DNA of 64,000 nt from CAYPGJ01 sp964638515 (lineage in GTDB: Bacteria > Planctomycetota > Phycisphaerae > Phycisphaerales > UBA1924): positions 1-64,000 of the forward strand of contig CAZWZL010000001.1 in the NCBI GenBank assembly GCA_964638515.1. Reading direction: 5' to 3'. Within the stretch, counting starts at the first letter, position 1. Every line of letters begins with the position of its first letter. This document shows, one piece after another, positions 42,343-50,546 of the stretch. A program made the position numbers and the translations under genes. The notes under the pieces are model-generated. The model was not told the DNA's origin and made no database searches. It was given only the letters and a program-made list of their open reading frames with translations.

Positions 42343-42866
42343 GACGAATCATGCCCCATCGCTCCGGTCGCACGGCGTTCACGCTCGTGGACACGCTCAT
42401 GACCGTGGCTGTGCTCGGGATCGTGGCGGGCCTCTCGCTTTCCTCCATGGCGCCCACGGATCGCACGCGGGTGCTGTCCGCCGCGACGTTGTTCGCCTCG
42501 GATATCGAGCACGCTCGGGCGCTGTCGCTCATCGCGCCCGACAATCCCGCCGTGGTCCGATCGGCCGCGGACGGCGCGTCCTACTGGATCGCGCGAAACG
42601 GGTCCACCGAAACCGAGATCCCGCCGGCGGCCGGACGGAAGTTCCGCGTGGCCTTCGGCCAATCCCCTGCAGAAGGGCTCAAAGGCGTCTCGGTGCGGCT
42701 CGTTTCGGGCGGAGCTGTCCCTGCGAACGGCGGCGGCATCATCATCCTCGACGGCTTCGGCCGGCTCGCCGGCGCGTCCGTGGACGCCGTGTTTGAACTC
42801 AAATCGGGCTCGGAGGTCTCGAAGGTCCGGGTGCTGTTCGACACGGGTGACGTCTACATTCAGTGA
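42339..42866 (+). CDS. Prepilin-type protein (GspH-like)
   Basis: A 175-residue pilin-like protein. The leader MRRIMPHRSGRTA precedes FTLVDTLMTVAVLGIVAGLSLSSM. The residue before the cleavage site is Ala rather than Gly, and the near-invariant Glu at +5 is Asp. In other pseudopilins Glu5 guides helix packing, so this subunit may be a variant minor component. The soluble part (FASDIEHARALSLIAPD, IIILDGFGRLAG) resembles GspH/FimT proteins. ATGA overlap with the previous gene. Confidence 0.82.
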   Translation: MRRIMPHRSGRTAFTLVDTLMTVAVLGIVAGLSLSSMAPTDRTRVLSAATLFASDIEHARALSLIAPDNPAVVRSAADGASYWIARNGSTETEIPPAAGRKFRVAFGQSPAEGLKGVSVRLVSGGAVPANGGGIIILDGFGRLAGASVDAVFELKSGSEVSKVRVLFDTGDVYIQ

Positions 42867-42871
42867 CGCGG

Positions 42872-42877
42872 TACAGT
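42872..42877 (+). promoter_or_regulatory. -10-like element TACAGT before the HYExAFE gene
   Basis: TACAGT ends ten bases before ATG 42888, a longer gap than in the best examples, so a leader of about three bases is predicted. Low certainty. Confidence 0.3.
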
Positions 42878-42887
42878 TGGCGCCTGA

Positions 42888-43517
42888 ATGGGCGAGCGGG
42901 GCAGGCATTACGAACGAGCCTTCGAAGAGCACCTGCGCCGCCGACGGATCCCGTACGTCTGCGTTGACGACGCGCGCCAGGCCATCCTCCCCTCTGACGC
43001 CCGGCTCGGGCTCGCCACGACCCCGAACGGTTCCCGCCAGTCCATCAAGTCCTTTGATTTCGTCGTGTACGGCCGGCGAGAGAACCTTCTCATCGATGTG
43101 AAGGGCCGCAAGGTCTCCGCGCGCCGCGGCGAGCTCGGGCGGCTCGAATCCTGGGTCACGCTCGACGACATCGAATCGCTCTCCTGTTGGCAGCGCCTCT
43201 TCGGTCCGGGGTATCTGCCCACGTTCGTGTTCGTCTATTGGTGCGAAGCACAACCGCCGGACGGCCTCTTTCAGGAACTGTTCGAGTTTCGCGAACGCTG
43301 GTACGCGGTCCGCAGCGTCAGCCTCGCGGCCTACACGCAATCGATGCGCACGCGCTCGGCCCGCTGGGGCACCGTGCACCTCCTCACCCGCGACTTCGAG
43401 CGCCTCAGCCAGCCATTCTGCCCGCCCGCCAGCGGTCCGGGAGGCCCTCCAACGGCTTTACACCCCCTCGGCGCGCTCATATCGTCCGAGCAACATGACC
43501 AGCCACAAACCCCTTAA
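42888..43517 (+). CDS. HYExAFE family protein, restriction-endonuclease-like core
   Basis: A 209-residue protein that begins MGERGRHYERAFEEHLRRR, the HYExAFE motif that names a family known mainly from planctomycetes. The segment SFDFVVYGRRENLLIDVKGRK fits the PD-(D/E)xK nuclease core (Asp, then D-V-K), so a nuclease-like fold is likely; no activity is established by the sequence. The C-terminal 30 residues are Pro-rich and overlap the start of the next gene by 23 bases. It follows the pseudopilin operon by 21 bases and has a weak -10-like hexamer of its own. Confidence 0.85.
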   Translation: MGERGRHYERAFEEHLRRRRIPYVCVDDARQAILPSDARLGLATTPNGSRQSIKSFDFVVYGRRENLLIDVKGRKVSARRGELGRLESWVTLDDIESLSCWQRLFGPGYLPTFVFVYWCEAQPPDGLFQELFEFRERWYAVRSVSLAAYTQSMRTRSARWGTVHLLTRDFERLSQPFCPPASGPGGPPTALHPLGALISSEQHDQPQTP

Positions 43518-43707
43518 TCGACTCTTCGCCGCCGCCGCAGGCGTTGCGCTCGTCGCCTCCGTCGCGTTCGCGCAAGCGCCCGCCCCGCCGACGCCCCGGC
43601 AGGTCGACAACCCCGCCACCTGGCTCTTCTACATCATCATTGCCGTGCTGCTCGGCGCCACCGTGGTGGTGAGCGTGTTTCCCAGCAAGCGTGGCCACAT
43701 GGATTGA
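43495..43707 (+). CDS. Tiny membrane protein, 70 residues
   Basis: MTSHKPLNRLF is followed by a signal-like hydrophobic stretch ending AFAQ, a Pro-rich linker (APAPPTPRQVDNPATW) and a second hydrophobic helix LFYIIIAVLLGATVVVSVF with the tail PSKRGHMD. The order suggests a cleaved signal peptide and one membrane anchor with a short positive cytoplasmic end. The start lies inside the end of the HYExAFE gene. TATCGT lies nine bases before the ATG. The stop overlaps the next start (TGATG). Function unknown. Confidence 0.7.
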   Translation: MTSHKPLNRLFAAAAGVALVASVAFAQAPAPPTPRQVDNPATWLFYIIIAVLLGATVVVSVFPSKRGHMD

Positions 43708-44087
43708 TGGAGAGCAACCGGGGCGCGTCGAGCCCCGAATCGGATGAGCCGGCGATTTCACCCGCCTCGAAGGAACCAGACATGCAGCAGCGCCAACGAC
43801 GATCCGGCGGACTCATCCTCCTCAACGCGATGCTCATCGCCGCGCTCGCGCTGGTAGCGTTCGGCCCATCCACGGCCGACGCGCAGAACGCGTCGCGGCC
43901 GCGCGGTCAGTACACCATGCTGTCCTCCCAGATGCTCGGCGGAAAGGAGCACGGCGTGTTCGTGATCGACTCCACCAGCATGCAGATGCTCGCGCTCCGC
44001 TTCGACCTCGGCCGGCGAGAGATGATCCCCGTCGGCCATCGTGATCTCGCGGCCGACGCGGCTGCCGGTCCCCAACGAACCCGCTAA
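43707..44087 (+). CDS. Small anchored protein, first of a divergent pair
   Basis: A 126-residue protein: a hydrophilic start of about 30 residues with an internal ATG, one membrane segment LILLNAMLIAALALVAFG, then a short domain GQYTMLSSQMLGGKEHGVFVIDSTSMQMLALRFDLGRREMIPVGHRDL. That domain lines up with the end of the next gene's product (V-x-V-I/L-D-x-x-S-x-Q-x-L-x-x-R pattern), so the two look like diverged duplicates. A TTG just before the ATG is an alternative start. Function unknown. Confidence 0.65.
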   Translation: MESNRGASSPESDEPAISPASKEPDMQQRQRRSGGLILLNAMLIAALALVAFGPSTADAQNASRPRGQYTMLSSQMLGGKEHGVFVIDSTSMQMLALRFDLGRREMIPVGHRDLAADAAAGPQRTR

Positions 44088-44104
44088 CCCCCGAGACCAC
44101 GCCC

Positions 44105-44425
44105 ATGAACCCCAACGGCGCTACCCCCCGCGATCACGCCCTCCTCGCCAGCGCGTTCGTGCTCGCCGGCCTCATCCTCACCCTGGCCGCCCGCCTCCCG
44201 CGTAACGAGGCCATGGCCAGCGTCGCCACGATCGGCGACCTCACCGCCGTCAATGCCCAGATCGCCGAGGGAGAGGACGTCCTCTGCGTTCTCGACGCTC
44301 GAAGTGAGCAGGTCCTGGTGTACCGCGTTGAGAATCGATCGCGCGTCGAGCTCACGCAGGTGCTCAAGATCAGCGACGCCATGGCCGAGGCCAAGGGAAT
44401 GCCCGGCGGCCGCCCGCGACGCTGA
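44105..44425 (+). CDS. Small anchored protein, second of a divergent pair
   Basis: A 106-residue protein with one membrane segment (HALLASAFVLAGLILTLAARL) and a C-terminal domain VNAQIAEGEDVLCVLDARSEQVLVYRVENRSRVELTQVLKISDAMAEA that matches the preceding protein in pattern. The C-terminus is short and basic. It lies 17 bases after its neighbour and is the last gene before the PSP1 gene. Function unknown. Confidence 0.65.
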   Translation: MNPNGATPRDHALLASAFVLAGLILTLAARLPRNEAMASVATIGDLTAVNAQIAEGEDVLCVLDARSEQVLVYRVENRSRVELTQVLKISDAMAEAKGMPGGRPRR

Positions 44426-44436
44426 CCATCCGACGC

Positions 44437-44442
44437 TAGACT
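44437..44442 (+). promoter_or_regulatory. -10-like element TAGACT before the PSP1 gene
   Basis: TAGACT lies 12 bases past the preceding stop and about 146 bases before the PSP1 start, so this transcript would have a long leader with the hairpin at 44452-44473. Confidence 0.35.
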
Positions 44443-44451
44443 GTCTCTCAA

Positions 44452-44473
44452 CGCCGAGGCACACCGCTCGGCG
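44452..44473 (+). repeat. Hairpin in the PSP1 gene leader
   Basis: CGCCGAG and CTCGGCG form perfect 7-base arms with an 8-base loop right at the predicted RNA start. No T tract follows; it may stabilise the 5' end or bind a protein. Confidence 0.35.
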
Positions 44474-44588
44474 GGGCATGCGTACGGACCCGACACCCGC
44501 GCTGGGCGGATGTCGGACGCAAAAAACCTCCCTCCCAGCGACAAGTCGCGCCCTTCAGGTCTTCTCCGAGGCCCGGCGCTCTCCATTC

Positions 44589-45896
44589 ATGCCCATCCTG
44601 CCCCTGCCGCAGTTCGAGGCCGATGTCGCCGAGGCCGATCGCGAGGCCTACGAACGACTGAAGCCCCCCACTTCCATCGTCGTCCGCTTCGGCGCCATGC
44701 GCTTCGTGGCGGAATACCCCTTTGACGGGGACGCCAAGCCGGGCTGCGGAAGCAAGCTTGTGGTCCGCACGCACCGAGGGGTCGAAGTCGGCGAGATGCT
44801 CACGAGCACATGCCCCAACGCCGGCTGCGGCAAGAGCGTCACGCGCAAGCAGATGCTCGAATACATCGAGAACTCCGGCGGCAAGGACTTCCCGTTCTTC
44901 ACCGAGGGGCGCGTCCTCCGAGTCGCCACCATCGAAGACCTCAATACCCAGGCCCGGCTGGATGCTTCCAAGCCGGACCTCATCCGGCAAGCGCGCGCCG
45001 AGGTCGGCGTGCTCATGCTGGACATGAAGATCATCGACGCCGAGCCGATCCTCGGCGGCGAGAAGATCACCTTCTTCTTCACCGCTCCGGATCGCGTGGA
45101 CTTCCGCGAACTCGCCCGCCTGCTCGCGCAGCGGTTCCACACGCGCATCGAGCTCCGACAGGTCGGCGCCAGGGACGAAGCCCGCCTGACCGCCGACTAT
45201 GAGCGGTGCGGGCAGCATTGCTGCTGCAAGCAGTTTCTCAAGGTGCTCAAGCCGGTGTCCATGAAGGCGGCCAAGATCCAGAAGGCCACGCTCGACCCCA
45301 TGAAGATCTCCGGCCGCTGCGGCCGCCTCATGTGCTGTCTCCGCTACGAGGACGAGACGTACGACACGCTTCGCAAACGCCTCCCCAAGAACCGCTCACG
45401 CGTGGGCACGCCCGAAGGCCCCGGGATCGTCATCGACTCCCAGATCCTCACGCAGCTCGTGCTCGTCGCGCTCGAAAATGCCGATCGACGCATCGCCGTG
45501 CCCGTCGAACAACTGATCGATCCTGACGCCTGCCCCAAGCCGCAGCCCCGACCAGATCCACTCCGAGGCATGTCGCCCCAGAGAGTCGAGCGCCGCACGA
45601 GCCCCCAAAGTTCGGGCGGACCTGAAGGGAAGGCCGACGCCGGCGGGCCGGGTCGCACGCGCGAGCAACAGCAGGACGCGTATCGCGAGCGGTCGCAGCG
45701 CGAACGACGACCCGAACGAGGCGCTTCATCAGGGCGGCCCGCCCCATCTCCTAAGCCGCGCCCCGCGCAGCCCGAAGGACAACCGCCCGAGCCCGGCGCT
45801 CCGCGACCCGCGGGCGAAGGAGATTCGAAGAAGCGCCGGCGCAAGCGTCGGCGAGGCGGCGGCGGCCAACGACCCCCGGGCCCACCGGCGGCATGA
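44589..45896 (+). CDS. PSP1 domain protein, RicT/YaaT-like
   Basis: A 435-residue protein. The PSP1 core is recognisable: VVRTHRGVEVGEML, DLIRQARAEVGVLMLDMKIIDAEPILGGEKITFFFTAPDRVDFRELARLLAQRFHTRIELRQVGARDEA, then the Cys-rich CGQHCCCKQFL and KISGRCGRLMCCLRYE. In Bacillus the relative RicT works with RicA and RicF on RNase Y and RNA decay, and these cysteines help bind Fe-S. An additional CPNAGCGKS lies near residue 75. After about residue 310 the protein is a disordered Pro/Arg/Gln-rich tail ending in a KKRRRKRRRGGGG nucleic-acid-binding-type stretch. Start ATG 44589 has no strong ribosome site. The signal peptidase gene follows 33 bases later. Confidence 0.88.
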   Translation: MPILPLPQFEADVAEADREAYERLKPPTSIVVRFGAMRFVAEYPFDGDAKPGCGSKLVVRTHRGVEVGEMLTSTCPNAGCGKSVTRKQMLEYIENSGGKDFPFFTEGRVLRVATIEDLNTQARLDASKPDLIRQARAEVGVLMLDMKIIDAEPILGGEKITFFFTAPDRVDFRELARLLAQRFHTRIELRQVGARDEARLTADYERCGQHCCCKQFLKVLKPVSMKAAKIQKATLDPMKISGRCGRLMCCLRYEDETYDTLRKRLPKNRSRVGTPEGPGIVIDSQILTQLVLVALENADRRIAVPVEQLIDPDACPKPQPRPDPLRGMSPQRVERRTSPQSSGGPEGKADAGGPGRTREQQQDAYRERSQRERRPERGASSGRPAPSPKPRPAQPEGQPPEPGAPRPAGEGDSKKRRRKRRRGGGGQRPPGPPAA

Positions 45897-45916
45897 TCGA
45901 CATGCGATGGGGCGTG

Positions 45917-45922
45917 TATCGT
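45917..45922 (+). promoter_or_regulatory. -10 element TATCGT for a leaderless lepB transcript
   Basis: TATCGT ends seven bases before GTG 45930. Confidence 0.45.
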
Positions 45923-45929
45923 CCCTTGC

Positions 45930-47561
45930 GTGCCTCAGACGCCCTCTCCAACGCCCGGCGCCCGCTCGCCATCAAGCGACGGCTCGATCAAGATGACGCT
46001 GATCACCATCGTGATCGCGTTCATCCTGACGCTCGTGTTCCGCGCATTCGTCGCCGAGGCGTTCCTCATCCCCACCGGCTCGATGGCCCCGACCCTGTTT
46101 GGAGAGCACCTGCGCTACCGCAGCCCGCAAACAGGCTACACCTGGGCCTCGAACGCCTCCAACATCCCGGCGCTTCCACCCGGCGCCCGAGCCGTCGTGG
46201 CCGACCCGTCCTCCTCCCTGCACATCGACACGCCCGTCGACGGACCCCGCGCGGGCGACCGCATTTTCGTGCTCAAGTTCCTCGCGGCCGTGTTCGCACC
46301 AAGCCGCTGGGACGTCGTCGTGTTCAAGAACCCTGAGATTCCGGATGAGAACTACATCAAGCGGCTCGTGGGGTTGCCCGGTGAGGCCGTCCTGCTGATC
46401 GACGGGGACGTATTCACACGCGCCGCTGAGCCATCGTCCTCGCCGTGGACGATCGCGCGCAAGCCCCCGAGGCTCCAGGCCTCGCTCTGGCGACCGTTCG
46501 ACGCGTCCCACTGGTCTCCCGTGGATCGTTCACCTCTCGGGCAATCGTGGGAGAGCCCCTGGATCGGTGAAGGTCTGACGCGAGAAGGACCCGAGCTTCG
46601 AATCGAGGGATCAACGAACGCCGTGGTCCGATGGGATCACGATCGCTTCCCGATTGTGGATGTCGAGCCCTACAACGACTCGCCCGTTCTCCGACTGCGC
46701 GATGAGGAGATCGATCACCCGACCCCTTCCCGCGTGGGCGTCTTTCCCGTCAGCGATCTTCGGCTCGGCGTCACGGTTGTTCCCGAGTCCGACGTGAGCG
46801 TTCGCGCTGTGCTCGAAGCTCCCGGCCGAGTGTTCGCGGGAGAGTTGCTGCCCGACGACCGAGGCGCCGTCCTCCGCATCCTGAAGCGAGACGAAAGCAC
46901 CGGTGAATGGGCGTCGATGGCCGAGAAGCACGTGCGCGATCGCGCGATGCTCCGACCCCGCACGCCGACGCGGCTGGAATTCGCGCACGCCGACCAGAGC
47001 GTGGTGCTGAAGGCCGGCGGACGGCACGAACTCCGATTCGAGTACACCTGGGATGCGCAGGAGCGGCTGGCGCGCGCCACATCGCTGGGCGACGACGGGT
47101 CGACGCGCGCGTTCTCACTGAGCGCGGAGCCGGCTCACCTCGTTGATCCCGACATCTACGCGCCCCCGCGCGTTCGATGGGAGTTTCGTGCGTCCGATGG
47201 AGCCCAGGTGCGAGCCGGGCTGCGCCGCGTGACGCTGGATCGCGACATTTACTATCGAGCATCCCTGAATGAGTACGGGCGCCCGGCCCGAGCGACCCAT
47301 CCAGGGGCGCCCGTGACGCTGGCGTCCGACCAGTACTTCGTGCTGGGCGACAACAGCGCTTCTTCCCGCGACGGGCGATTGTGGGAGGAACCCGATGCGT
47401 GGGTCACCGCGTACGGCGACACGCCGCCCGGCGTGCTTACGCGCGATCTGCTCATCGGCAAGGCGTTCTTCGTGTACTTCCCCGCGCCCCTGCCCGCGAA
47501 GCTGTTCGGCCAGCGCCACGCCATCGTGCCCGATTTCGGGCGCATGCGGTTCATCCGCTGA
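45930..47561 (+). CDS. lepB: Signal peptidase I with a large insert
   Basis: The membrane serine protease that removes signal peptides. One membrane segment (IVIAFILTLVFRAFV) precedes FLIPTGSMAPTL with the nucleophile Ser51; the general base is Lys144 in IKRLVGLPGE, and GDNSASSRDGR is the late conserved box. At 543 residues it is about twice the usual size. An insert of roughly 270 residues lies between the box around Lys144 and the GDNS box; it is beta-rich (ELRIEGSTNAVV, VGVFPVSDLRLGVTVV, PRVRWEFRASDGAQ) and carries no motif I know. A single enzyme of this form would serve the many exported proteins of this window. Start GTG 45930 is of the leaderless type. Confidence 0.92.
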   Translation: MPQTPSPTPGARSPSSDGSIKMTLITIVIAFILTLVFRAFVAEAFLIPTGSMAPTLFGEHLRYRSPQTGYTWASNASNIPALPPGARAVVADPSSSLHIDTPVDGPRAGDRIFVLKFLAAVFAPSRWDVVVFKNPEIPDENYIKRLVGLPGEAVLLIDGDVFTRAAEPSSSPWTIARKPPRLQASLWRPFDASHWSPVDRSPLGQSWESPWIGEGLTREGPELRIEGSTNAVVRWDHDRFPIVDVEPYNDSPVLRLRDEEIDHPTPSRVGVFPVSDLRLGVTVVPESDVSVRAVLEAPGRVFAGELLPDDRGAVLRILKRDESTGEWASMAEKHVRDRAMLRPRTPTRLEFAHADQSVVLKAGGRHELRFEYTWDAQERLARATSLGDDGSTRAFSLSAEPAHLVDPDIYAPPRVRWEFRASDGAQVRAGLRRVTLDRDIYYRASLNEYGRPARATHPGAPVTLASDQYFVLGDNSASSRDGRLWEEPDAWVTAYGDTPPGVLTRDLLIGKAFFVYFPAPLPAKLFGQRHAIVPDFGRMRFIR

Positions 47562-47564
47562 GCG

Positions 47565-49115
47565 TCAGATCCCGTACAGGGGCTTCAGCTTCGCTTCCAG
47601 CACGTTCATGAGCGGCTCATGGCTGAGCGGGGCCCCCGTGATTCTCTGGCACAACTCCGGCGCGCTCCATCGACGGCCCGGGGCATGCACGTGCTCCCGC
47701 AGCCACGCGAGCAGCGGCGCAAAGTGGCCGCGAGCCACGTCGATCTCGAGATCCGGGAGGTCTCGCGTGATGCGTCCCCACATCTGGCCCGCGTACAGAT
47801 TGCCCAGCGTGTACGTCGGGAAATACCCGATCGCGCCCATCGACCAATGGACGTCCTGGAGGCAACCCAGCCGGTCCTCCTTGACCTCGAGCCCCAGGTC
47901 CTTGCGCATCCGATCGTTCCACGCGCCGGGCAAGTCGCCGATGCTCAGGTCGCCCCCGAACAGCGCCCGCTCCAGGTCGAATCGCAACATGATGTGGAGG
48001 TTGTACGTGGCTTCGTCCGCCTCCACCCGAATGTAGCTGGGCTTCACCGCGTTGGCGGCGCGGTGCGCCTGCTCCACGGAGAACCGATCCAGCGCCGGAA
48101 CGAACGCCCGCTTGGCTTCCGGCAGCGCCCACTCCCAGAACGCGCGCGACCGACCGATGAAATTCTCCCACATGCGCGACTGGCTCTCGTGAATGCCCAG
48201 ACTCGCGGCCTGTGCGAGGGGCTGGCCGAATCGGCGCGCCTTGTCCAGCCCCTGTTCATACAGCGAGTGCCCCGTCTCGTGCAGCGTGCTCGAGAGCGCA
48301 TCCATGAAATGGTCCGCCCGATATCGCGTGGTCATCCGCGTGTCGCCGGGCCCGGCGCCGTCAGAGAAGGGGTGCGCCGACTCGTCGAGCCGGCCGCCCG
48401 ACAGGTCGAACCCGAGGCGCGCCGCCACCATCACATTGAACGCCTTCTGCCGCTCAATGGGCACTCGAGCGCCGTGTATCGAGTCATCCACCGGCTTCGA
48501 CGCGGACGCGATGCCCGCTATCAGCGGCGTGAGCCTCGCCCGCAGCGGCGTGAACAGCCGCTCGATCTGCGCCGCGGTCATCCCCGGCTCAAACTCATCG
48601 AGCAACGCGTCGTACAGCGTCGGCCGCTCCTGACTCCCCTCGGCCGCCGCCGGGGCCCCCCAACACTCCGCCTTCCGCCGGCACAGCGCCACCACCTTTT
48701 CCAGCCACGGGGCGAACGCCTTGAAGTCCGACGCCGCCCGCGCGTGCTTCCACGCCTCCATGGCCTCCGACGTGGTCTTCGCGAACTCTGCCACCAGGGC
48801 CGTGGGGATCTTCCGCGCTCGGTCATAATCCCGTTTCCATTCCCGAAGATTGACCGAGGCGTCCGCATCGTCCCGCAACTCAGCCTCGCCCGCGCACGCT
48901 GAAAGCAAATCCCCGATGCGTTCCGCGGTCCACCGCTCATGGACAATGGCGGAGAGCGCGCTCAGTTGCTCCGCGCGAAGAGGGGCCGCCGCCGGCGGCA
49001 TCATCGTCTCCTGATCCCAAGCCAACGTGTTGACCGCGGAGCCCAGCACCGCCGCGGATCGCGCCAGCCCGGCCAGTTCCGTGTACGCCCCCGACGCCGA
49101 CTCCGCTCTACCCAT
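47565..49115 (-). CDS. M32 carboxypeptidase (Taq type)
   Basis: A 516-residue metallocarboxypeptidase. HETGH (279-283) is the zinc motif and HESQSR (309-314) the second family motif; GYFPTYTLGNLYAGQ and NAVKPSYIRVEADEATYNLHIMLRF match the rest of the family. The enzyme removes C-terminal residues from peptides in the cytoplasm, with a preference for basic ones in known cases. A Shine-Dalgarno-like AGGAG lies upstream of ATG 49115. It converges on lepB, three bases apart, and is divergent from nuoH. Confidence 0.94.
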   Translation of the reverse strand: MGRAESASGAYTELAGLARSAAVLGSAVNTLAWDQETMMPPAAAPLRAEQLSALSAIVHERWTAERIGDLLSACAGEAELRDDADASVNLREWKRDYDRARKIPTALVAEFAKTTSEAMEAWKHARAASDFKAFAPWLEKVVALCRRKAECWGAPAAAEGSQERPTLYDALLDEFEPGMTAAQIERLFTPLRARLTPLIAGIASASKPVDDSIHGARVPIERQKAFNVMVAARLGFDLSGGRLDESAHPFSDGAGPGDTRMTTRYRADHFMDALSSTLHETGHSLYEQGLDKARRFGQPLAQAASLGIHESQSRMWENFIGRSRAFWEWALPEAKRAFVPALDRFSVEQAHRAANAVKPSYIRVEADEATYNLHIMLRFDLERALFGGDLSIGDLPGAWNDRMRKDLGLEVKEDRLGCLQDVHWSMGAIGYFPTYTLGNLYAGQMWGRITRDLPDLEIDVARGHFAPLLAWLREHVHAPGRRWSAPELCQRITGAPLSHEPLMNVLEAKLKPLYGI

Positions 49116-49182
49116 GACGTGACTCCTGAGTACCGGCCCGAACAGGGCCCATCCTACGCCCCGCCGATCATCCCATCTCCGC

Positions 49183-49188
49183 TAGGAT
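49183..49188 (+). promoter_or_regulatory. -10-like element TAGGAT before nuoH
   Basis: TAGGAT ends nine bases before ATG 49198; a start of RNA two or three bases before the codon is predicted. Confidence 0.4.
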
Positions 49189-49197
49189 GACTGTCCC

Positions 49198-50532
49198 ATG
49201 GGAACCTCCGCCCTGCTCCCCGCACAGTTGTTCGTGTCCCTGACGGTGCTCGTCGTCGTCGTGCACGTGATCCTCATCACGGTGGCGTACTCCATCTACC
49301 TCGAACGAAAGATCTCCGCATATATCCAGGACCGCATCGGCCCCAACCGGGTGGGCTTCGATTTCGGCATCCTGCCCATCAAGTTCGGCTTCTGGGGGCT
49401 CGGCCAGCCCCTCGCGGACGGGCTCAAGTTCCTCCTGAAAGAGGACTACGCGCCGGCGTCGGCCGACAAGGCGCTGTTCACACTGGCTCCCATCGCCATC
49501 ATCGTCCCGGCCCTCATCGGCTTCGCCGTGGTGCCGTGGGGCGGATACGTCGAAGTCCCCGACATCACCCTGATGGGCTACCACCTCGTCGAAGCCGGAC
49601 GCGCGCAGGTGATCGGCGCCGACATCAACATCGGTGTCCTGTACATCCTCGCCGTCGCATCGCTCGGCGTGTACGGCGTCACCCTCGGCGGCTGGGCCTC
49701 GAACAACAAGTACTCGTTCCTCGGAGGTCTCCGCTGCACCGCCGGCATGATCTCCTATGAGATCCCCCTGGGCGTCTCCATCCTCGTCATGGTGCTGCTC
49801 GCCGGAACGCTGCAGCTCGATTCCATCACCGAGATGCAGATCCGCAACGGGTGGTTCCTCTGGTCCATGCCCCTCGCCGCGGTGCTCTTCTACGTCTGTC
49901 ACCTGGCCGAGGCCAACCGAGCGCCCTTCGACAACGCCGAGGCGGAGCAAGAGCTCGTCGGCGGCTACCACACCGAGTATTCCTCGATGCGCTTCGCGCT
50001 CTTCTTCCTCGCCGAATACTCCCACATGATCACCGGGTCGGCCCTGCTCGCCGTGCTGTTCCTGGGCGGCTACCACATCCCCTTCGTGAGCTGGACGCTC
50101 CCCGAAGCCGTCGGCGTCGGGCCCATGCTGGTCAAGTTCCTCGCGATCTTCAGCAAGGTCGTCCTGCTGGTGTGCTTCTCCATGGTGGTGCGCTGGACCA
50201 TCCCGCGCATCCGCTTCGATCAGGTGCTCAAGCTCGCCTGGGGCGGGCTCATCCCCATCTCCATCGCGCTGCTCGTTGCCACCTCCATCATGATGTTCAT
50301 GGGCTGGACGGCCACGTGGCAACTGCTGCTGATGAACGTCGCGCTCACCGGCGCCATCCTCTTCCTGCAGCCCCTCATGCCCAAGGCCGACGTCAACCAA
50401 CGCGTCCCGCTGGCCGGATCTCGATTCTCGCCGATCAAGGGTGAGCGAATCTCCGCGGCGCCCACGCACCCCGTTGCGCTCCGCGACGCCGCCGTGGCCG
50501 CGGAAGAGCGCGGCGTCGTGTCCGTCCACTGA
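49198..50532 (+). CDS. nuoH: NADH-quinone oxidoreductase subunit H
   Basis: The membrane subunit of complex I that closes the quinone chamber and starts the proton path. Signatures: YLERKISAYIQDRIGPNRVG, GLGQPLADGLKFLLKEDYAP, and HLAEANRAPFDNAEAEQELVGGYHTEYSSMRFALFFLAEY. Length 444 residues, with about 45 residues after the last membrane segment that are longer than usual (RVPLAGSRFSPIKGERIS...). No other nuo gene is adjacent; ruvX follows after 14 bases. It may be transcribed as a nuoH-ruvX pair. Confidence 0.96.
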   Translation: MGTSALLPAQLFVSLTVLVVVVHVILITVAYSIYLERKISAYIQDRIGPNRVGFDFGILPIKFGFWGLGQPLADGLKFLLKEDYAPASADKALFTLAPIAIIVPALIGFAVVPWGGYVEVPDITLMGYHLVEAGRAQVIGADINIGVLYILAVASLGVYGVTLGGWASNNKYSFLGGLRCTAGMISYEIPLGVSILVMVLLAGTLQLDSITEMQIRNGWFLWSMPLAAVLFYVCHLAEANRAPFDNAEAEQELVGGYHTEYSSMRFALFFLAEYSHMITGSALLAVLFLGGYHIPFVSWTLPEAVGVGPMLVKFLAIFSKVVLLVCFSMVVRWTIPRIRFDQVLKLAWGGLIPISIALLVATSIMMFMGWTATWQLLLMNVALTGAILFLQPLMPKADVNQRVPLAGSRFSPIKGERISAAPTHPVALRDAAVAAEERGVVSVH

Positions 50533-50546
50533 CGAGGTCCGGACCC

